A stretch of 64,000 bases of DNA from Parundibacterium terreum. GTDB lineage: Bacteria; Pseudomonadota; Gammaproteobacteria; Burkholderiales; Burkholderiaceae_D. Of the stretch, positions 1 to 8,731 are shown piece after piece (the stretch's first letter is position 1; each line of letters starts with the position of its first letter). The translations under genes were made by a program, and so were the position numbers. Where the stretch lies: NCBI RefSeq assembly GCF_014636315.1, contig NZ_BMED01000003.1, positions 558,001 through 622,000 on the forward strand, in the 5' to 3' direction. Below the pieces are notes generated by a model that saw nothing but the letters and a program-made list of their open reading frames with translations, made no database searches and was not told the origin of the DNA.

Positions 1-543
1 ACCCAGCCTGGCAGTGATATCGGCTTCGAAAGTACGCGTAGGCTCCTTGGTGATGACGGAGATCGCGCCGGCGGCACTATTGCGGCCGAATAGCGTGCCT
101 TGCGGGCCTTTCAGCACTTCCACCCTTTGCACATCATTGAAGGTCATCAGCGCGCCGCCGGTCTTGCCGGAATACACCCCGTCCACATAGACGCCTACCG
201 GCGAATCCGTGCCTATGCCGAAATCAGAAGTGCCTATGCCGCGCAGTGTATAGTAAGGCTGGGTAGGCTGGTTGCCGTCCACATTTAGGCCGGGGATATA
301 GCCGTTGATCGAAGACAGATTGGTTGCCGCCAGCTTGGATATCTGGTCTGCGCTGAGAATTTGCATCGCAATCGGCACGGCCTGCGCCGATTGCGAACGG
401 CTTTGGGCGGTAACGACCACGGTAGCAATATCGTCGTCGGCCAGGGCTGCACTGGAGACACCGAGGCTAGCCACGCCGGCGATGCCGGAGCCTAGCAGAG
501 CTTGTGAAATACTGATGACCAGTTTGCGCTTATTCATTTTCAT
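1..543 (-). CDS. TonB-dependent receptor, N-terminal part (cut by the left window edge)
   Basis: Outer-membrane receptor for TonB-driven uptake; only the first 181 codons lie in the window. The translation starts with a basic, hydrophobic signal sequence ending near SSAALADD. A short TonB-box-like stretch (IATVVVTAQ) and the plug domain follow, with family-typical motifs: VPIAMQILSADQI, GIGTSDFGIG, YVDGVYSGK, VEVLKGPQGTLFGRNS and GAISVITKEP. The start at 543 has a GGAG seven bases upstream; an in-frame ATG at 537 is further from it. The gene lies 67 bases after the diheme lipoprotein gene on the same strand and is probably its operon partner. The plug type resembles large receptors for organic substrates, but the ligand cannot be read from the sequence. 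The family is clear; the substrate is unknown. Confidence 0.9.
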   Translation of the reverse strand, partial: MKMNKRKLVISISQALLGSGIAGVASLGVSSAALADDDIATVVVTAQSRSQSAQAVPIAMQILSADQISKLAATNLSSINGYIPGLNVDGNQPTQPYYTLRGIGTSDFGIGTDSPVGVYVDGVYSGKTGGALMTFNDVQRVEVLKGPQGTLFGRNSAAGAISVITKEPTRTFEADITARLG

Positions 544-610
544 ACGGTGTCTCCGGTTTTTGTCATTTGAAAACGCTGAAAATATCTCGCTCCTACTGAT
601 GAAATGAGTT

Positions 611-1813
611 CTAGTCTTGTGGCTGGCACTGCCCGGGCATGGCGGCGATCCACTCCTTGATCAGTTGAACTCCTTCCTTGTGTACGCTATTTCTTCCCAG
701 TTCAGGCATCATCAGGCCGGTCTCATCCGAGTTCAGGCGAAAGGGCATGATGGAGTGTTCCGGCTGGCCGGGGAGGATGTCGAATTTGTTATTGCCAGTA
801 CCGCGGCCTGCCGCTACCGGTGGTTTGCAGATGCCCAGGTGCAGGTCGGCCGGCGCGCTGATTTCCAGATGCAGCGCAGTGGTGTTCGCCGCTCCTTTCG
901 AGTTGTGGCAGTGCGCGCAATTGATATCCAGGTAGGCCCGGGCGCGCGCGTCCAGCGTCTGGGTGGTGTCGCTCCAGTTGGCATTGTGCGGCACGGTCTT
1001 GATATCCGGCAGCCCTGTCAGGTAGCCTATCTTGACCAGATGCTGCAACTGGTTTTCATCGATGCCGTCATAGGTGTAGTTGCGATTCAGGTGTCTTGCC
1101 TTGGGGCCTATGGGTTCAAACTGGCGCAGCTTGATATCCGCGACGTGGCAACTGGCGCACTGGTTAACGTTAGGTACCACATAGGTCAGAGGTACTTTTA
1201 CCCTGTCGGTCGAGGCTAGTTGCAGGGCCACTTGTCCACCCGTCCTTTGCAGGATCGCTTCGGTCTGTTCTTCATTCCAGATGTAGGGCAAGGCGACCCA
1301 GCCGTCCGCCCTGTGCACCAGCAAGCGGGTTTCTATCAGGCGCACGCCATCCAGGTTCAGGTCCGCATTGATAAAGTCGCCCGAGGTATCCGTCACGCGC
1401 AAGACCGCATGCGATTCCTTCGCCTCTCCCGCCAGGCGCGGATAGTAAAAAGTCTTGGAGATGATGGTGCCTACCGGGAAATCAAACGAGGCATCTGCCT
1501 TGTAGTTCGCGGGAGTGCCTTTGGGCATCCATATCGTGCGCAGCTTGTGCGCATAGTCGGTGAACAACGGCGTATTCAAATCGTAAGGCGTTACTCCTTC
1601 GTTCAAGATCAGTCTGCCGCTGTCGGCGGCCATCAGATGCCATTCACTCAGGCGCTCCGGCCTGCCGTCGGCATGGAAGCTGACCGGCTCTTGCTTGCGA
1701 GAGCAGGCGCTAATTGAGCTTAGGACTAAAACTGCTAGGGCCAGGTACAGGACAAAATCAAACGTTTGTTTCTTGAAAGGGGAAAAATGGCTGCGTACTA
1801 AATTCTTAAACAT
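611..1813 (-). CDS. diheme c-type cytochrome-like lipoprotein (SO2930/HNE_0200 family)
   Basis: Predicted 400-residue lipoprotein of the envelope. The N-terminus is basic, followed by a membrane segment and a lipobox-like LSSISAC, so Cys37 is the likely lipidation site. Two CxxCH heme-binding motifs are visible: CASCH near residue 222 and CAHCH near residue 302. This suggests covalent binding of two c-type hemes. The C-terminal region (ILPGQPEHSIMPFRL and MMPELGRN) looks like the cytochrome part of the conserved family usually found next to a beta-helix protein, as here, where the stop of the neighbour lies just upstream. The role is probably periplasmic electron transfer for an unknown oxidation. 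Family assignment is from memory of the protein pair; the catalytic role is not established. Confidence 0.8.
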   Translation of the reverse strand: MFKNLVRSHFSPFKKQTFDFVLYLALAVLVLSSISACSRKQEPVSFHADGRPERLSEWHLMAADSGRLILNEGVTPYDLNTPLFTDYAHKLRTIWMPKGTPANYKADASFDFPVGTIISKTFYYPRLAGEAKESHAVLRVTDTSGDFINADLNLDGVRLIETRLLVHRADGWVALPYIWNEEQTEAILQRTGGQVALQLASTDRVKVPLTYVVPNVNQCASCHVADIKLRQFEPIGPKARHLNRNYTYDGIDENQLQHLVKIGYLTGLPDIKTVPHNANWSDTTQTLDARARAYLDINCAHCHNSKGAANTTALHLEISAPADLHLGICKPPVAAGRGTGNNKFDILPGQPEHSIMPFRLNSDETGLMMPELGRNSVHKEGVQLIKEWIAAMPGQCQPQD

Positions 1814-1816
1814 GCA

Positions 1817-3100
1817 CTATCCCTTTGCTGTCGCATTCTCTGCCAATTGCGGAATGCTGACCGGTTTTAACTTGGGCAATTCGCAGCGGTAAGCAGCGGA
1901 ATCGTTTTTTGGATTTTTATATTTATTCGGGCCATCCACGTTCAACACACTGACGTCGCCGTTTTGCACGCACAGGCGGTCATTGGCGGGGATTGCGCCG
2001 TTGACGAAAGTTTTGGTATCCACATAGCCATCCCAGATCACGTCAGGGAAATGGCCGTTCAAGCCGAACATCGCAATCTTCAGTGCTTTCAGGTCAAGGC
2101 CATCCGGTGAATCGCCGCCACCCTTGAAGCGGTTGCCATACACGTAGATTGCGCGCGGGTAGGGATCGTAATCTGGGCTGACGCCCTTTTCACTGAAATA
2201 GCCGGTGGAAAAATAGCTGGAGATGATCACATTCGCAGTCTGGCTATCGGACACGTCGTTATCGAAAATCTCCACTTTGGAATTGGAATTGACGACGACT
2301 CCGGATCCCGCCGGTACGCTGGCCACGGCCGCACCCTTGGCGGCAAAGTTGCCCAGGTTATTGGCGAACACCTTGTTCTTGTAGACCCGGGTGCCATACC
2401 CGGCTTGCGACAGGTTGGGCATGTTGAATACCAGGATGCCGCCGGTATTATTCGTGGCTGTATTTTCATACACGTCAGCATCTATCGTGTTTTCTATTTC
2501 TATGCCGGCCACATTCTGCTCTGCGCGATTACGGCGCACGACTACATTTTTGGATTGGCCGACATAGATGCCTGCATCCGATGCGCCTATCGCAGCAGAG
2601 TCTTCGATCAGTACGTTTGTGGTCTTGACAGGGTAAATGCCGTAGGCGCCATTGGTTACCTTGGGGCCGCCTGTCCATTGCACCTTGACGCCGCGTATCG
2701 TGATGTTTTCGCCGTCATTGATTTTCAGCCCATCACCCTTGCTGTCTTCTATCGTCAGGTTTTCTATCGTGAAGTTATTGGCATAGACCAGCAGTCCCTC
2801 TGGCCCGGTGACTTGGTCCTTGAAGGACAGGACGGTTTTGTCCATGCCGGCGCCGCGTATCGTGACGCCGTGCACGCGCAATGTCAGGCCGCTGGTCAGG
2901 TGATGCTTGCCGGCTGGAATTTCTATCACGCTGCCTGGCTTGGCATCCAGCAACTGTTCCTGCAGTTTCTTCTGGAAAGCAGCGTCATCGCTGGCTGCCT
3001 GCATTTTTGCGCTATCTGTATCCGGGCTCTTGCTGCATGCCCCTAATAGTAGAAATAAGGGCAGTGCAGCATACGACAAAGGCATCACTAATTTACGCAT
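1817..3100 (-). CDS. parallel beta-helix repeat lipoprotein (SO2929 family)
   Basis: Envelope lipoprotein of about 427 residues. The chosen start at 3100 (MRKLVMPL) has a GGAG seven bases upstream; an in-frame ATG at 3124 has no such site. The lipobox is LLLGAC. Residues from about 60 to 330 show the short repeats of a right-handed parallel beta-helix (phrases such as NFTIENLTIEDSKGDG, NITIRGVKVQW, NVVVRRNRAEQN and DADVYENTATNN), as in pectate-lyase-like folds. It is the first gene of a leftward operon with the diheme lipoprotein and a TonB receptor. Proteins of this fold bind or cleave polysaccharides or other polymers. No catalytic residues could be identified with confidence, so the substrate remains open. 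Confidence 0.8.
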   Translation of the reverse strand: MRKLVMPLSYAALPLFLLLGACSKSPDTDSAKMQAASDDAAFQKKLQEQLLDAKPGSVIEIPAGKHHLTSGLTLRVHGVTIRGAGMDKTVLSFKDQVTGPEGLLVYANNFTIENLTIEDSKGDGLKINDGENITIRGVKVQWTGGPKVTNGAYGIYPVKTTNVLIEDSAAIGASDAGIYVGQSKNVVVRRNRAEQNVAGIEIENTIDADVYENTATNNTGGILVFNMPNLSQAGYGTRVYKNKVFANNLGNFAAKGAAVASVPAGSGVVVNSNSKVEIFDNDVSDSQTANVIISSYFSTGYFSEKGVSPDYDPYPRAIYVYGNRFKGGGDSPDGLDLKALKIAMFGLNGHFPDVIWDGYVDTKTFVNGAIPANDRLCVQNGDVSVLNVDGPNKYKNPKNDSAAYRCELPKLKPVSIPQLAENATAKG

Positions 3101-3365
3101 TGAATGTCTCCTCAGGTGTTCCATTTTGCGGCAGTGGATATGCTGGAAATTGCTGCGACGCTATTGCATGATTGTTGCATCACAGCAAATCAAAGCCCGC
3201 CACATGCTCAAATATATTGGTTTTATTTTTTGAGAGCATTTCGATTCTATGCTATTAATTTCTGAAAATATAAGTGATTACCGGCCAAATTTGTAGTTAA
3301 AATCAGCCATGTCTTGTTGCGTTTTTGTCGTGTTCAGTCGTCCGCTCTGCCAGCCAGGAGGAAAG

Positions 3366-4376
3366 ATGAGAAAGCCGGTGCAAGTCAGTATCTATGTGGA
3401 TGAAGGATGTTGGGCGGGCGTCGCCATCCTGATCAAGGAATTGCTGGTCATTGCAGGAACCTTGCACTCACGCAATTTTGACCTGGATGCTTCTGCGTTA
3501 TTCCAAATCACGCTGGCTGGCCCAAGCGAGGCTGCAGTGCGATCATTTACCGGCACGATGATTACGCCTGACCAGGCGATACGCAATAGCGGTCCGCCGC
3601 CACAAGTGATCGTTATCCCCCCGTATTATTTTTTCGATGCGCAGGCGGTACCGGTGCGCGCCAATTTCCGGCGTTGGCTGGTACGTGCCTATGAGCGGGG
3701 CGCGATCTTGCTGGGATTTGATGGCGGAGTGCGGGTGCTGGCGGCATCCGGTTTATTGGATGGCCATGAGGTTACCGGTAATCTCTCTGATCAGAAAGCG
3801 TTTGCGCAGCACTATTCACCGGTACGCTTTTCACCGCATGTGCCGCTGGTGACAGATGGACGCATAGTCACTGCTACCGGCACCGCTCCCAGCATGGATG
3901 CCTGCGCCTATCTGGTGAATCATTTTTATGGAGAGGCCGCCGCTCATAAATTTTCCCGTTATACCAATCCGGTACGCAGGCCCGTGTATGAACGTACGGA
4001 GTTGATCGATGTTGTACTGAAAAACCATGCGGACCATCGCATCCGGCAAGCTCAGGAATTCATTGAGAGGCATTTCAACCAGGATATTTCTGTGGAAGAT
4101 GCGGCCAGACGCGCAGCGATGAGTTTGCGAAATTTTACGCGCCGGTTTCACACTGCGGTCGGCATGACCGCCTTGAACTATATCTCGCACTGCCGGGTAG
4201 AGCATGCAAAAAAAATGCTGGAACTCAGGGGCGGTCCTGTACTGCAGGTGGCGCTGGAGTGCGGCTTCAACAATGAAGCCTCTTTCCGCCGCGCTTTTCA
4301 TCAGATATGCGAACAGACCCCAATGCAATACCGCAAGGCGAGTATGATGAAAAAGAAACCTTCGGCCACTCCATAG
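3366..4376 (+). CDS. GlxA-family transcriptional regulator (DJ-1/PfpI-like domain plus AraC HTH)
   Basis: Cytoplasmic DNA-binding regulator of about 336 residues. The N-terminal half (MRKPVQVSIYVDEGCW onward, to about residue 170) resembles the DJ-1/PfpI amidase-like domain of GlxA regulators and serves as ligand sensor. The C-terminal 100 residues are an AraC double helix-turn-helix (IRQAQEFIERHFNQDISVED, LRNFTRRFHTAVGMTALNYI, VALECGFNNEASFRRAF). The start at 3366 follows AGGAGG by four bases; a start at 3309 would lack such a site. It is divergent from the beta-helix/cytochrome/TonB receptor operon and probably controls it. The effector is unknown. Confidence 0.85.
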   Translation: MRKPVQVSIYVDEGCWAGVAILIKELLVIAGTLHSRNFDLDASALFQITLAGPSEAAVRSFTGTMITPDQAIRNSGPPPQVIVIPPYYFFDAQAVPVRANFRRWLVRAYERGAILLGFDGGVRVLAASGLLDGHEVTGNLSDQKAFAQHYSPVRFSPHVPLVTDGRIVTATGTAPSMDACAYLVNHFYGEAAAHKFSRYTNPVRRPVYERTELIDVVLKNHADHRIRQAQEFIERHFNQDISVEDAARRAAMSLRNFTRRFHTAVGMTALNYISHCRVEHAKKMLELRGGPVLQVALECGFNNEASFRRAFHQICEQTPMQYRKASMMKKKPSATP

Positions 4377-4426
4377 CTGTATTGTGCGTGCCTTTGGCTT
4401 GCGCCGCCAGCCTTCGCAGCAGCCGC

Positions 4427-4516
4427 TTATTCACTAGCTTTGCTCTGGACGAAAAGTAATTTAACCGCAATACTGACAGCGATTCCACAGACGCCTATTG
4501 CCAACAAAAGTAACAT
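4427..4516 (-). CDS. possible 29-residue membrane peptide
   Basis: Short open frame, 30 codons including the stop. The peptide begins MLLLLAIGVCGIAVSIAV and ends KLLFVQSKASE, so one hydrophobic segment of about 20 residues is followed by a short polar tail, the normal shape of a small inner-membrane protein. AGGTGA lies six bases before the ATG, a good ribosome binding site. It is divergent from the LysR gene at 4646 and may be its target, since LysR genes often control the divergent neighbour. It matches no small-protein family I recognise. The evidence is the combination of hydrophobicity, start site and position, not homology. Confidence 0.4.
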   Translation of the reverse strand: MLLLLAIGVCGIAVSIAVKLLFVQSKASE

Positions 4517-4645
4517 GGTCTTTCACCTTCATTCAAAAGTATCCGTGCTGCGGAATGCCTGCAGCAATGACCCAACTGTAGCAGCCGGCGCGGTGTTTAC
4601 TCCAATAGCAAATATGGCATTCATCTATCTCAAAACGGCATACGC

Positions 4646-5557
4646 ATGATCTCTCTGAAGCAAATAAAGTACTTTGTGGAGATCGTCGAGGCAGGCAGTT
4701 ATTCGCGCGCGTCGGAACGCTTGTACATCGCGCAGTCGGCACTCAGCCGGCAAATGAAGGAACTGGAAAGCGAAGTGCAGGCAGTGCTGATGGAGCGGGA
4801 TTCGCGCCATCTGGAATTGACCGACGCCGGCAGGCTGCTGTATGAGCGCAGCAAGCGCATACTGGAAGAAATCGCTGAAACCGTGCAGCAAGTGCAGCAG
4901 GTAGGCAAGGGTGAACAAGGCACGATACGCCTGCTGCATTCCAGCTCTGTCACGCTCACTGCAGAGCTAGGCAAGGTACTCAATACCCTGCTGGCAGAGT
5001 TTCCCGGAGTTTCACTGGATGTGTCCAAGGCTTCATCGGACCATCAGGCGATGGACATCGAAGAGGGAAGGGCAGACCTCGGCATGATCCGTTTCCCCAT
5101 ATTGCGCAATTATCCTAACATCGTCGTCAAGGAATTCTTTACTGAGAAGCTGATGGTCGCGGTATCGGAGCAGCACGCTCTGGCCGGCAAGCAGAGCACC
5201 GACATCGCCAGCCTGCGCGAAGAATATTTTGTTTCCATTCCGCATAAGGACCGGGGTGGTCTCAGTTACCTGGTCACCAGCTTGTGCCTGAAACAGGGAT
5301 TTTTCCCCAAGGTAGCGAGAGCAATATCCCGTAAGACTTCGTTATTGAACCTGGTGGAAGCGAATATGGGGATTGCCATTGTTCCAGACAGCATGCAAGA
5401 GGTGGCACCCAAGGGCGTGCGTTTTATTGCGCTTTCCGACCAGGAATCCAGTTCAGTGGTAGGACTGATTTACAGGCGCGACGCACCTGCGATGATCAGC
5501 CATTTCATTGCCGCGTTTGAGCGCGAGATGCACGCGGTAGCGCAGTCTGCAGCATAG
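4646..5557 (+). CDS. LysR-family transcriptional regulator
   Basis: Regulator of 303 residues. The N-terminal winged helix-turn-helix is clear (MISLKQIKYFVEIVEAGSYS, then SERLYIAQSALSRQMKELE), followed by a LysR substrate-binding domain from about residue 90. The ATG at 4646 is the natural family start although no strong ribosome binding site precedes it. The only divergent neighbour is the possible 29-residue membrane peptide; downstream lies a convergent HD-GYP gene, separated by a strong hairpin. The effector and targets cannot be inferred. The family is certain, the specific role unknown. Confidence 0.9.
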   Translation: MISLKQIKYFVEIVEAGSYSRASERLYIAQSALSRQMKELESEVQAVLMERDSRHLELTDAGRLLYERSKRILEEIAETVQQVQQVGKGEQGTIRLLHSSSVTLTAELGKVLNTLLAEFPGVSLDVSKASSDHQAMDIEEGRADLGMIRFPILRNYPNIVVKEFFTEKLMVAVSEQHALAGKQSTDIASLREEYFVSIPHKDRGGLSYLVTSLCLKQGFFPKVARAISRKTSLLNLVEANMGIAIVPDSMQEVAPKGVRFIALSDQESSSVVGLIYRRDAPAMISHFIAAFEREMHAVAQSAA

Positions 5558-5570
5558 TCTGTAGACTGCG
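5541..5570. terminator. hairpin between convergent LysR and HD-GYP genes
   Basis: CGCAGTCTGCAG pairs with CTGTAGACTGCG around the loop CATAGT, giving a 12-pair stem with one G-T pair. It covers the LysR stop codon and lies just past the stop of the HD-GYP gene on the other strand. There is no T-run on either side, so it may stabilise transcript ends rather than act as a classic intrinsic terminator. Confidence 0.5.
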
Positions 5571-5582
5571 CAGCAACACGAG

Positions 5583-6848
5583 CTATGCCGGTGTTGCTGC
5601 AGCGCCCAGCCAGTAGCGGTCTATATCTTTCAGCCCCCATTTGGCCGCATCCTCGCGCGACACGATCTTGTCCTGCAAGCCGGGGCCAGCCAGGTCGAGT
5701 AATTCGGGCGTGATATAGGCCAGTGACTTGGTGGAGAAGAATACCCTTACCTTGGGTTGCAGTAGGGACTTGCCGACCTGCTGCTCAACCACCACGCCCA
5801 ATTTCCCGGAGGCCAGGCGGACCAGCGTGCCCACCGGGTAAATGCCTATGCTTTTCACGAAGGCCTGGAATACCTTTTCGTCAAAATGTCCTTTGCTCCA
5901 TTCCGCCATCTTGCGCAGCGATTCTGCGGGGCACCAGCCGGCCTTGTAAGGGCGGTTGGAGGTAATGGCATCATACACATCGCATACAGCGCCCATGCGC
6001 GCATACAAGCTGATCTGCTCCCCTGCCAGGCCCTCGGGGTAGCCGCTGCCATCCATTTTTTCGTGGTGATGCAGGCAGACATCCAGCGCAATCTCGCCTA
6101 CCCCTTTTGCATCCAGCAGCATCTTGTGGCCAGCTGCCGGATGTTCCTTGATAGAGACGAATTCATCATCCGTCAGCTTGCCTGGCTTGTTCAGGATCGT
6201 GGAAGGTACAGCCATCTTGCCTATGTCATGCAGCAGGCCTGCAAAGCCGGCGGCGCGAGTCTGCTCATCATCCAGCTTCAGTTGCCTGGCCAACGCAATC
6301 ATCAGCGCGCATACCGCGACTGAATGCATGTAGGTGTAGTCGTCCGCATTCTTCAATCTTGCCAGGCCTATCAAGGCACCGGGATTGCGCATGACCGAGG
6401 TGGCGATATCTTCCACCAGTTCCATCGCCGCTTCAGAGTTCACGGCCTTGCCCATGCGGGCTTCGCTGAACATTGAGAACACTGCCTGCTTGGACTTACC
6501 GACTATTTTTGCCGCGCGGCCCATCTCTTCGTCCATTGACACCTGCTCGATGTGGTCAAAGCTTGCAGCGGGCTCGGCTATGGTTTCAACAGGCAGAGTT
6601 TCTGGGGGAGGAGTTTCAGCGGCAGGACGTGGCCGGCTGATTTTTTTGTCTTCGCCATTGAGGACATCAAGGCCCTTGCTGGTATCTATCCATGCCTGCT
6701 GTATTTTGCTGCGTTTGATTTTTTCTATGACAGCAGGATCTTCCAGCAGCAAGGATTTTTGCCAGATAGGTGTGTCTATCCATGAGCCGCACAACTCATG
6801 GATATACATACCGGTTCTTAACTGGGCAACCTCAATTTTTTTCAGCAT
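5583..6848 (-). CDS. HD-GYP domain protein, probable cyclic-di-GMP phosphodiesterase
   Basis: Protein of 421 residues that probably hydrolyses cyclic di-GMP in the cytoplasm. An N-terminal DUF3391-like region (MLKKIEVAQLRTGMYIHEL, about 1-130) is followed by a low-complexity Pro/Glu stretch and an HD-GYP domain. The domain keeps HDIGKMAVP, the histidines in HHHEKMDG and the GYP triad (GSGYPEGL), so catalysis is plausible. There is no membrane segment or receiver domain. It stands alone, convergent with a LysR gene. Together with the GGDEF protein at 10862 it gives this region one enzyme for making and one for breaking the same second messenger, though they are not linked in an operon. Confidence 0.9.
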   Translation of the reverse strand: MLKKIEVAQLRTGMYIHELCGSWIDTPIWQKSLLLEDPAVIEKIKRSKIQQAWIDTSKGLDVLNGEDKKISRPRPAAETPPPETLPVETIAEPAASFDHIEQVSMDEEMGRAAKIVGKSKQAVFSMFSEARMGKAVNSEAAMELVEDIATSVMRNPGALIGLARLKNADDYTYMHSVAVCALMIALARQLKLDDEQTRAAGFAGLLHDIGKMAVPSTILNKPGKLTDDEFVSIKEHPAAGHKMLLDAKGVGEIALDVCLHHHEKMDGSGYPEGLAGEQISLYARMGAVCDVYDAITSNRPYKAGWCPAESLRKMAEWSKGHFDEKVFQAFVKSIGIYPVGTLVRLASGKLGVVVEQQVGKSLLQPKVRVFFSTKSLAYITPELLDLAGPGLQDKIVSREDAAKWGLKDIDRYWLGAAATPA

Positions 6849-7332
6849 TTGTTGATTTTCTTCCGGGAGCCAAAGGAAGCTCGGGTGAAGGCAGATAAAA
6901 AGACCGGACGCTGTGCTCTCGCGGATCTGTCGTGCTGGCTTTTATTCTACATGGGGTCGCTTATATTGGCGACGCCTGCCGAATAGACAAGGCGAGTGGG
7001 TGGCAAGATTCTTTCGGGCACCTAAGAGATTGAAATCATTGAAGATATTCCTTCTTTTCCGCTTGTACAGACAGGTAAATGTGCGTTTCCTATTTGCATT
7101 CTTTAACAAAACGCATACAACACGTGCCGGCATCTTTGCGTAGGACCTGGAGCAGGCGTCGATAATATGATTGCTTGAATATTAATATTCCATTTATCGG
7201 AATATATAAATGCAAATAGTGATTATTGTTAATAAAAATGGTTGTAGTTAGCATGATCAACAGACGGCGCTAAATTTAGTTGCCGTCGCAATCTGCGAAT
7301 TACCCTCACCACTTTTTATAGGAATACTCATC
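6849..7332. other. 484-base intergenic region with one inverted repeat
   Basis: No convincing coding frame. The right part is AT-rich and should hold the promoter of the DsrE-like gene. It contains ATATTCC, seven bases, then GGAATAT at 7185-7205, a perfect 7-base inverted repeat. No terminator or RNA gene was recognised. Confidence 0.5.
7185..7205. promoter_or_regulatory. possible operator upstream of the DsrE/PNPOx/reductase genes
   Basis: ATATTCC at 7185-7191 and GGAATAT at 7199-7205 form a perfect inverted repeat with a 7-base spacer, about 130 bases before the DsrE-like gene. The size and symmetry fit a dimeric repressor or a LysR-type site. No cognate regulator is next to it. Confidence 0.35.
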
Positions 7333-7707
7333 ATGAAAGCAGCAATCATTCTCTTGTCCGACCCCAAAACCGGTAGCGAAGAAGCCCTGGGCCGCACCTT
7401 TAATGGCCTTGCCGCCGCGTATGACTTCAAGCAACGCGGCGTCGAAGTGGCTATCTACTTCCAGGGCACCGGCACCCGCTGGGCCGCAGAAGTGGGCAAA
7501 GCCGCACATCCGCTGCATGCCTTGTTCAAGGCCGTTGAAGATAAAGTAGCCGGCGTTTCCTGCGGCTGTGCTGATGTTTTTGGTGCGCGTGAAGATGCGG
7601 TAAAAAACGGCTTTGATCTGGTGACTGATAACAGCGTGCCGGGCACATCCGGTTTGCCAAGCCTGGGCCAACTGGCTGTCGACGGCTATACAGTCTTCAC
7701 GTTCTAA
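7333..7707 (+). CDS. DsrE-family protein
   Basis: Small cytoplasmic protein of 124 residues with the DsrE/DsrF-like fold. The N-terminus (MKAAIILLSDPKTGSEEALG) matches the usual first strand and loop, and the C-terminal part (SLGQLAVDGYTVFTF) the last strand. A pair of cysteines in VSCGCADVFGA sits where DsrE relatives involved in sulfur handling often carry theirs. It leads a set of three redox-type genes in the same direction; the gap to the next gene is 61 bases. A sulfur or persulfide role is possible but inferred only from the family. Confidence 0.8.
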   Translation: MKAAIILLSDPKTGSEEALGRTFNGLAAAYDFKQRGVEVAIYFQGTGTRWAAEVGKAAHPLHALFKAVEDKVAGVSCGCADVFGAREDAVKNGFDLVTDNSVPGTSGLPSLGQLAVDGYTVFTF

Positions 7708-7768
7708 ACAAGAGTTGACCCGCATTGGCCAAAGAGGTGGATGCGGGCGACCGACGAAGGAGAACATC

Positions 7769-8731
7769 ATGGGTGCAGGACTAGGGTTTCATGAAGGCGA
7801 GAGAACGGTGCAGGTGCGCGCCGGAGAAGATGCGGTTGCCGATCGCAATGGCACGATGATGGCCGATAGCATCATTGCAGGCGCGCGCGGCTTCATAGAG
7901 AAACAGTTCATGGTGGTACTCAGTAGTGTCGATGTGGATGACTATGCCTGGGCTTCCGTCCTGTATGGAAAGCCGGGTTTCCTGCGCACGGAAAATGGAA
8001 GCTCGGTACAAATCCAGGTCGCTGCAGAAGAGCGCGATCAAGCAGATCCCTTCTGGTCCAACATCGAAGTCGGTACCCAGATCGGCATGCTGTTTATTGA
8101 ACTAGGCACCCGTCGACGCTATCGCGTCAACGGCAGGGTCAGCCGTCTTGACGGCCAGGGCCTGGAAGTGGACGTTGGCGAGGCTTACCCGAACTGCCCC
8201 AAATATATACAAAGGCGTCAGCTAAGCCTGCAGGACTTTGCCCAGGAGCCGGATGCAAGCACGAGCGCGATGATTACCGGTGGCCGTCAATTAAATGAGG
8301 CTGCATATACTTTGATACGCAATGCCGACACTTTGTTTGTCGCCAGCTCGCATGCTGAGCGCGGCAGCGATGCATCGCATCGAGGCGGCAATCCCGGCTT
8401 CATACAGATACTGGAAGACGGCACCATCAGGGTCCCGGACTATCACGGCAACAGCATGTTCAATACGCTGGGCAATATGGAAAGCAACCCAAAGACAGGC
8501 TTGCTGATACAGGATTTCACCGGTAACAGGCAATTGCAACTGGTGGGAAATGCGGTCATACGCTGGGATGTCGATGATCAGGACGGCGCCACCGGAGGTA
8601 CGCGGCGCTACTGGGATTTCACAATAGAACGATGGATGCTTCGCTCGGTCAAGCAAGGCTTGCATTGGGAGTATGTGGATGCGTCGCCGTTCAATCCGGC
8701 TATTGCCGGCAAGCCGGGAGCAACATCGTGA
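7769..8731 (+). CDS. pyridoxamine 5'-phosphate oxidase-like flavin-binding protein
   Basis: Protein of 320 residues related to the PNPOx-like split-barrel flavoproteins that occur with, or fused to, ferredoxin-type reductases. Typical phrases are FMVVLSSVDVDDYAWASVLYG, GMLFIELGTRRRYRVNG and the second-half DTLFVASSH and NSMFNTLGNMESNPKTGLL. The start at 7769 has GGAG seven bases upstream; a start at 7715 lacks this. The stop overlaps the GTG start of the next gene, so the two are translated together and probably work together. The substrate of this pair is not known to me. Confidence 0.8.
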   Translation: MGAGLGFHEGERTVQVRAGEDAVADRNGTMMADSIIAGARGFIEKQFMVVLSSVDVDDYAWASVLYGKPGFLRTENGSSVQIQVAAEERDQADPFWSNIEVGTQIGMLFIELGTRRRYRVNGRVSRLDGQGLEVDVGEAYPNCPKYIQRRQLSLQDFAQEPDASTSAMITGGRQLNEAAYTLIRNADTLFVASSHAERGSDASHRGGNPGFIQILEDGTIRVPDYHGNSMFNTLGNMESNPKTGLLIQDFTGNRQLQLVGNAVIRWDVDDQDGATGGTRRYWDFTIERWMLRSVKQGLHWEYVDASPFNPAIAGKPGATS

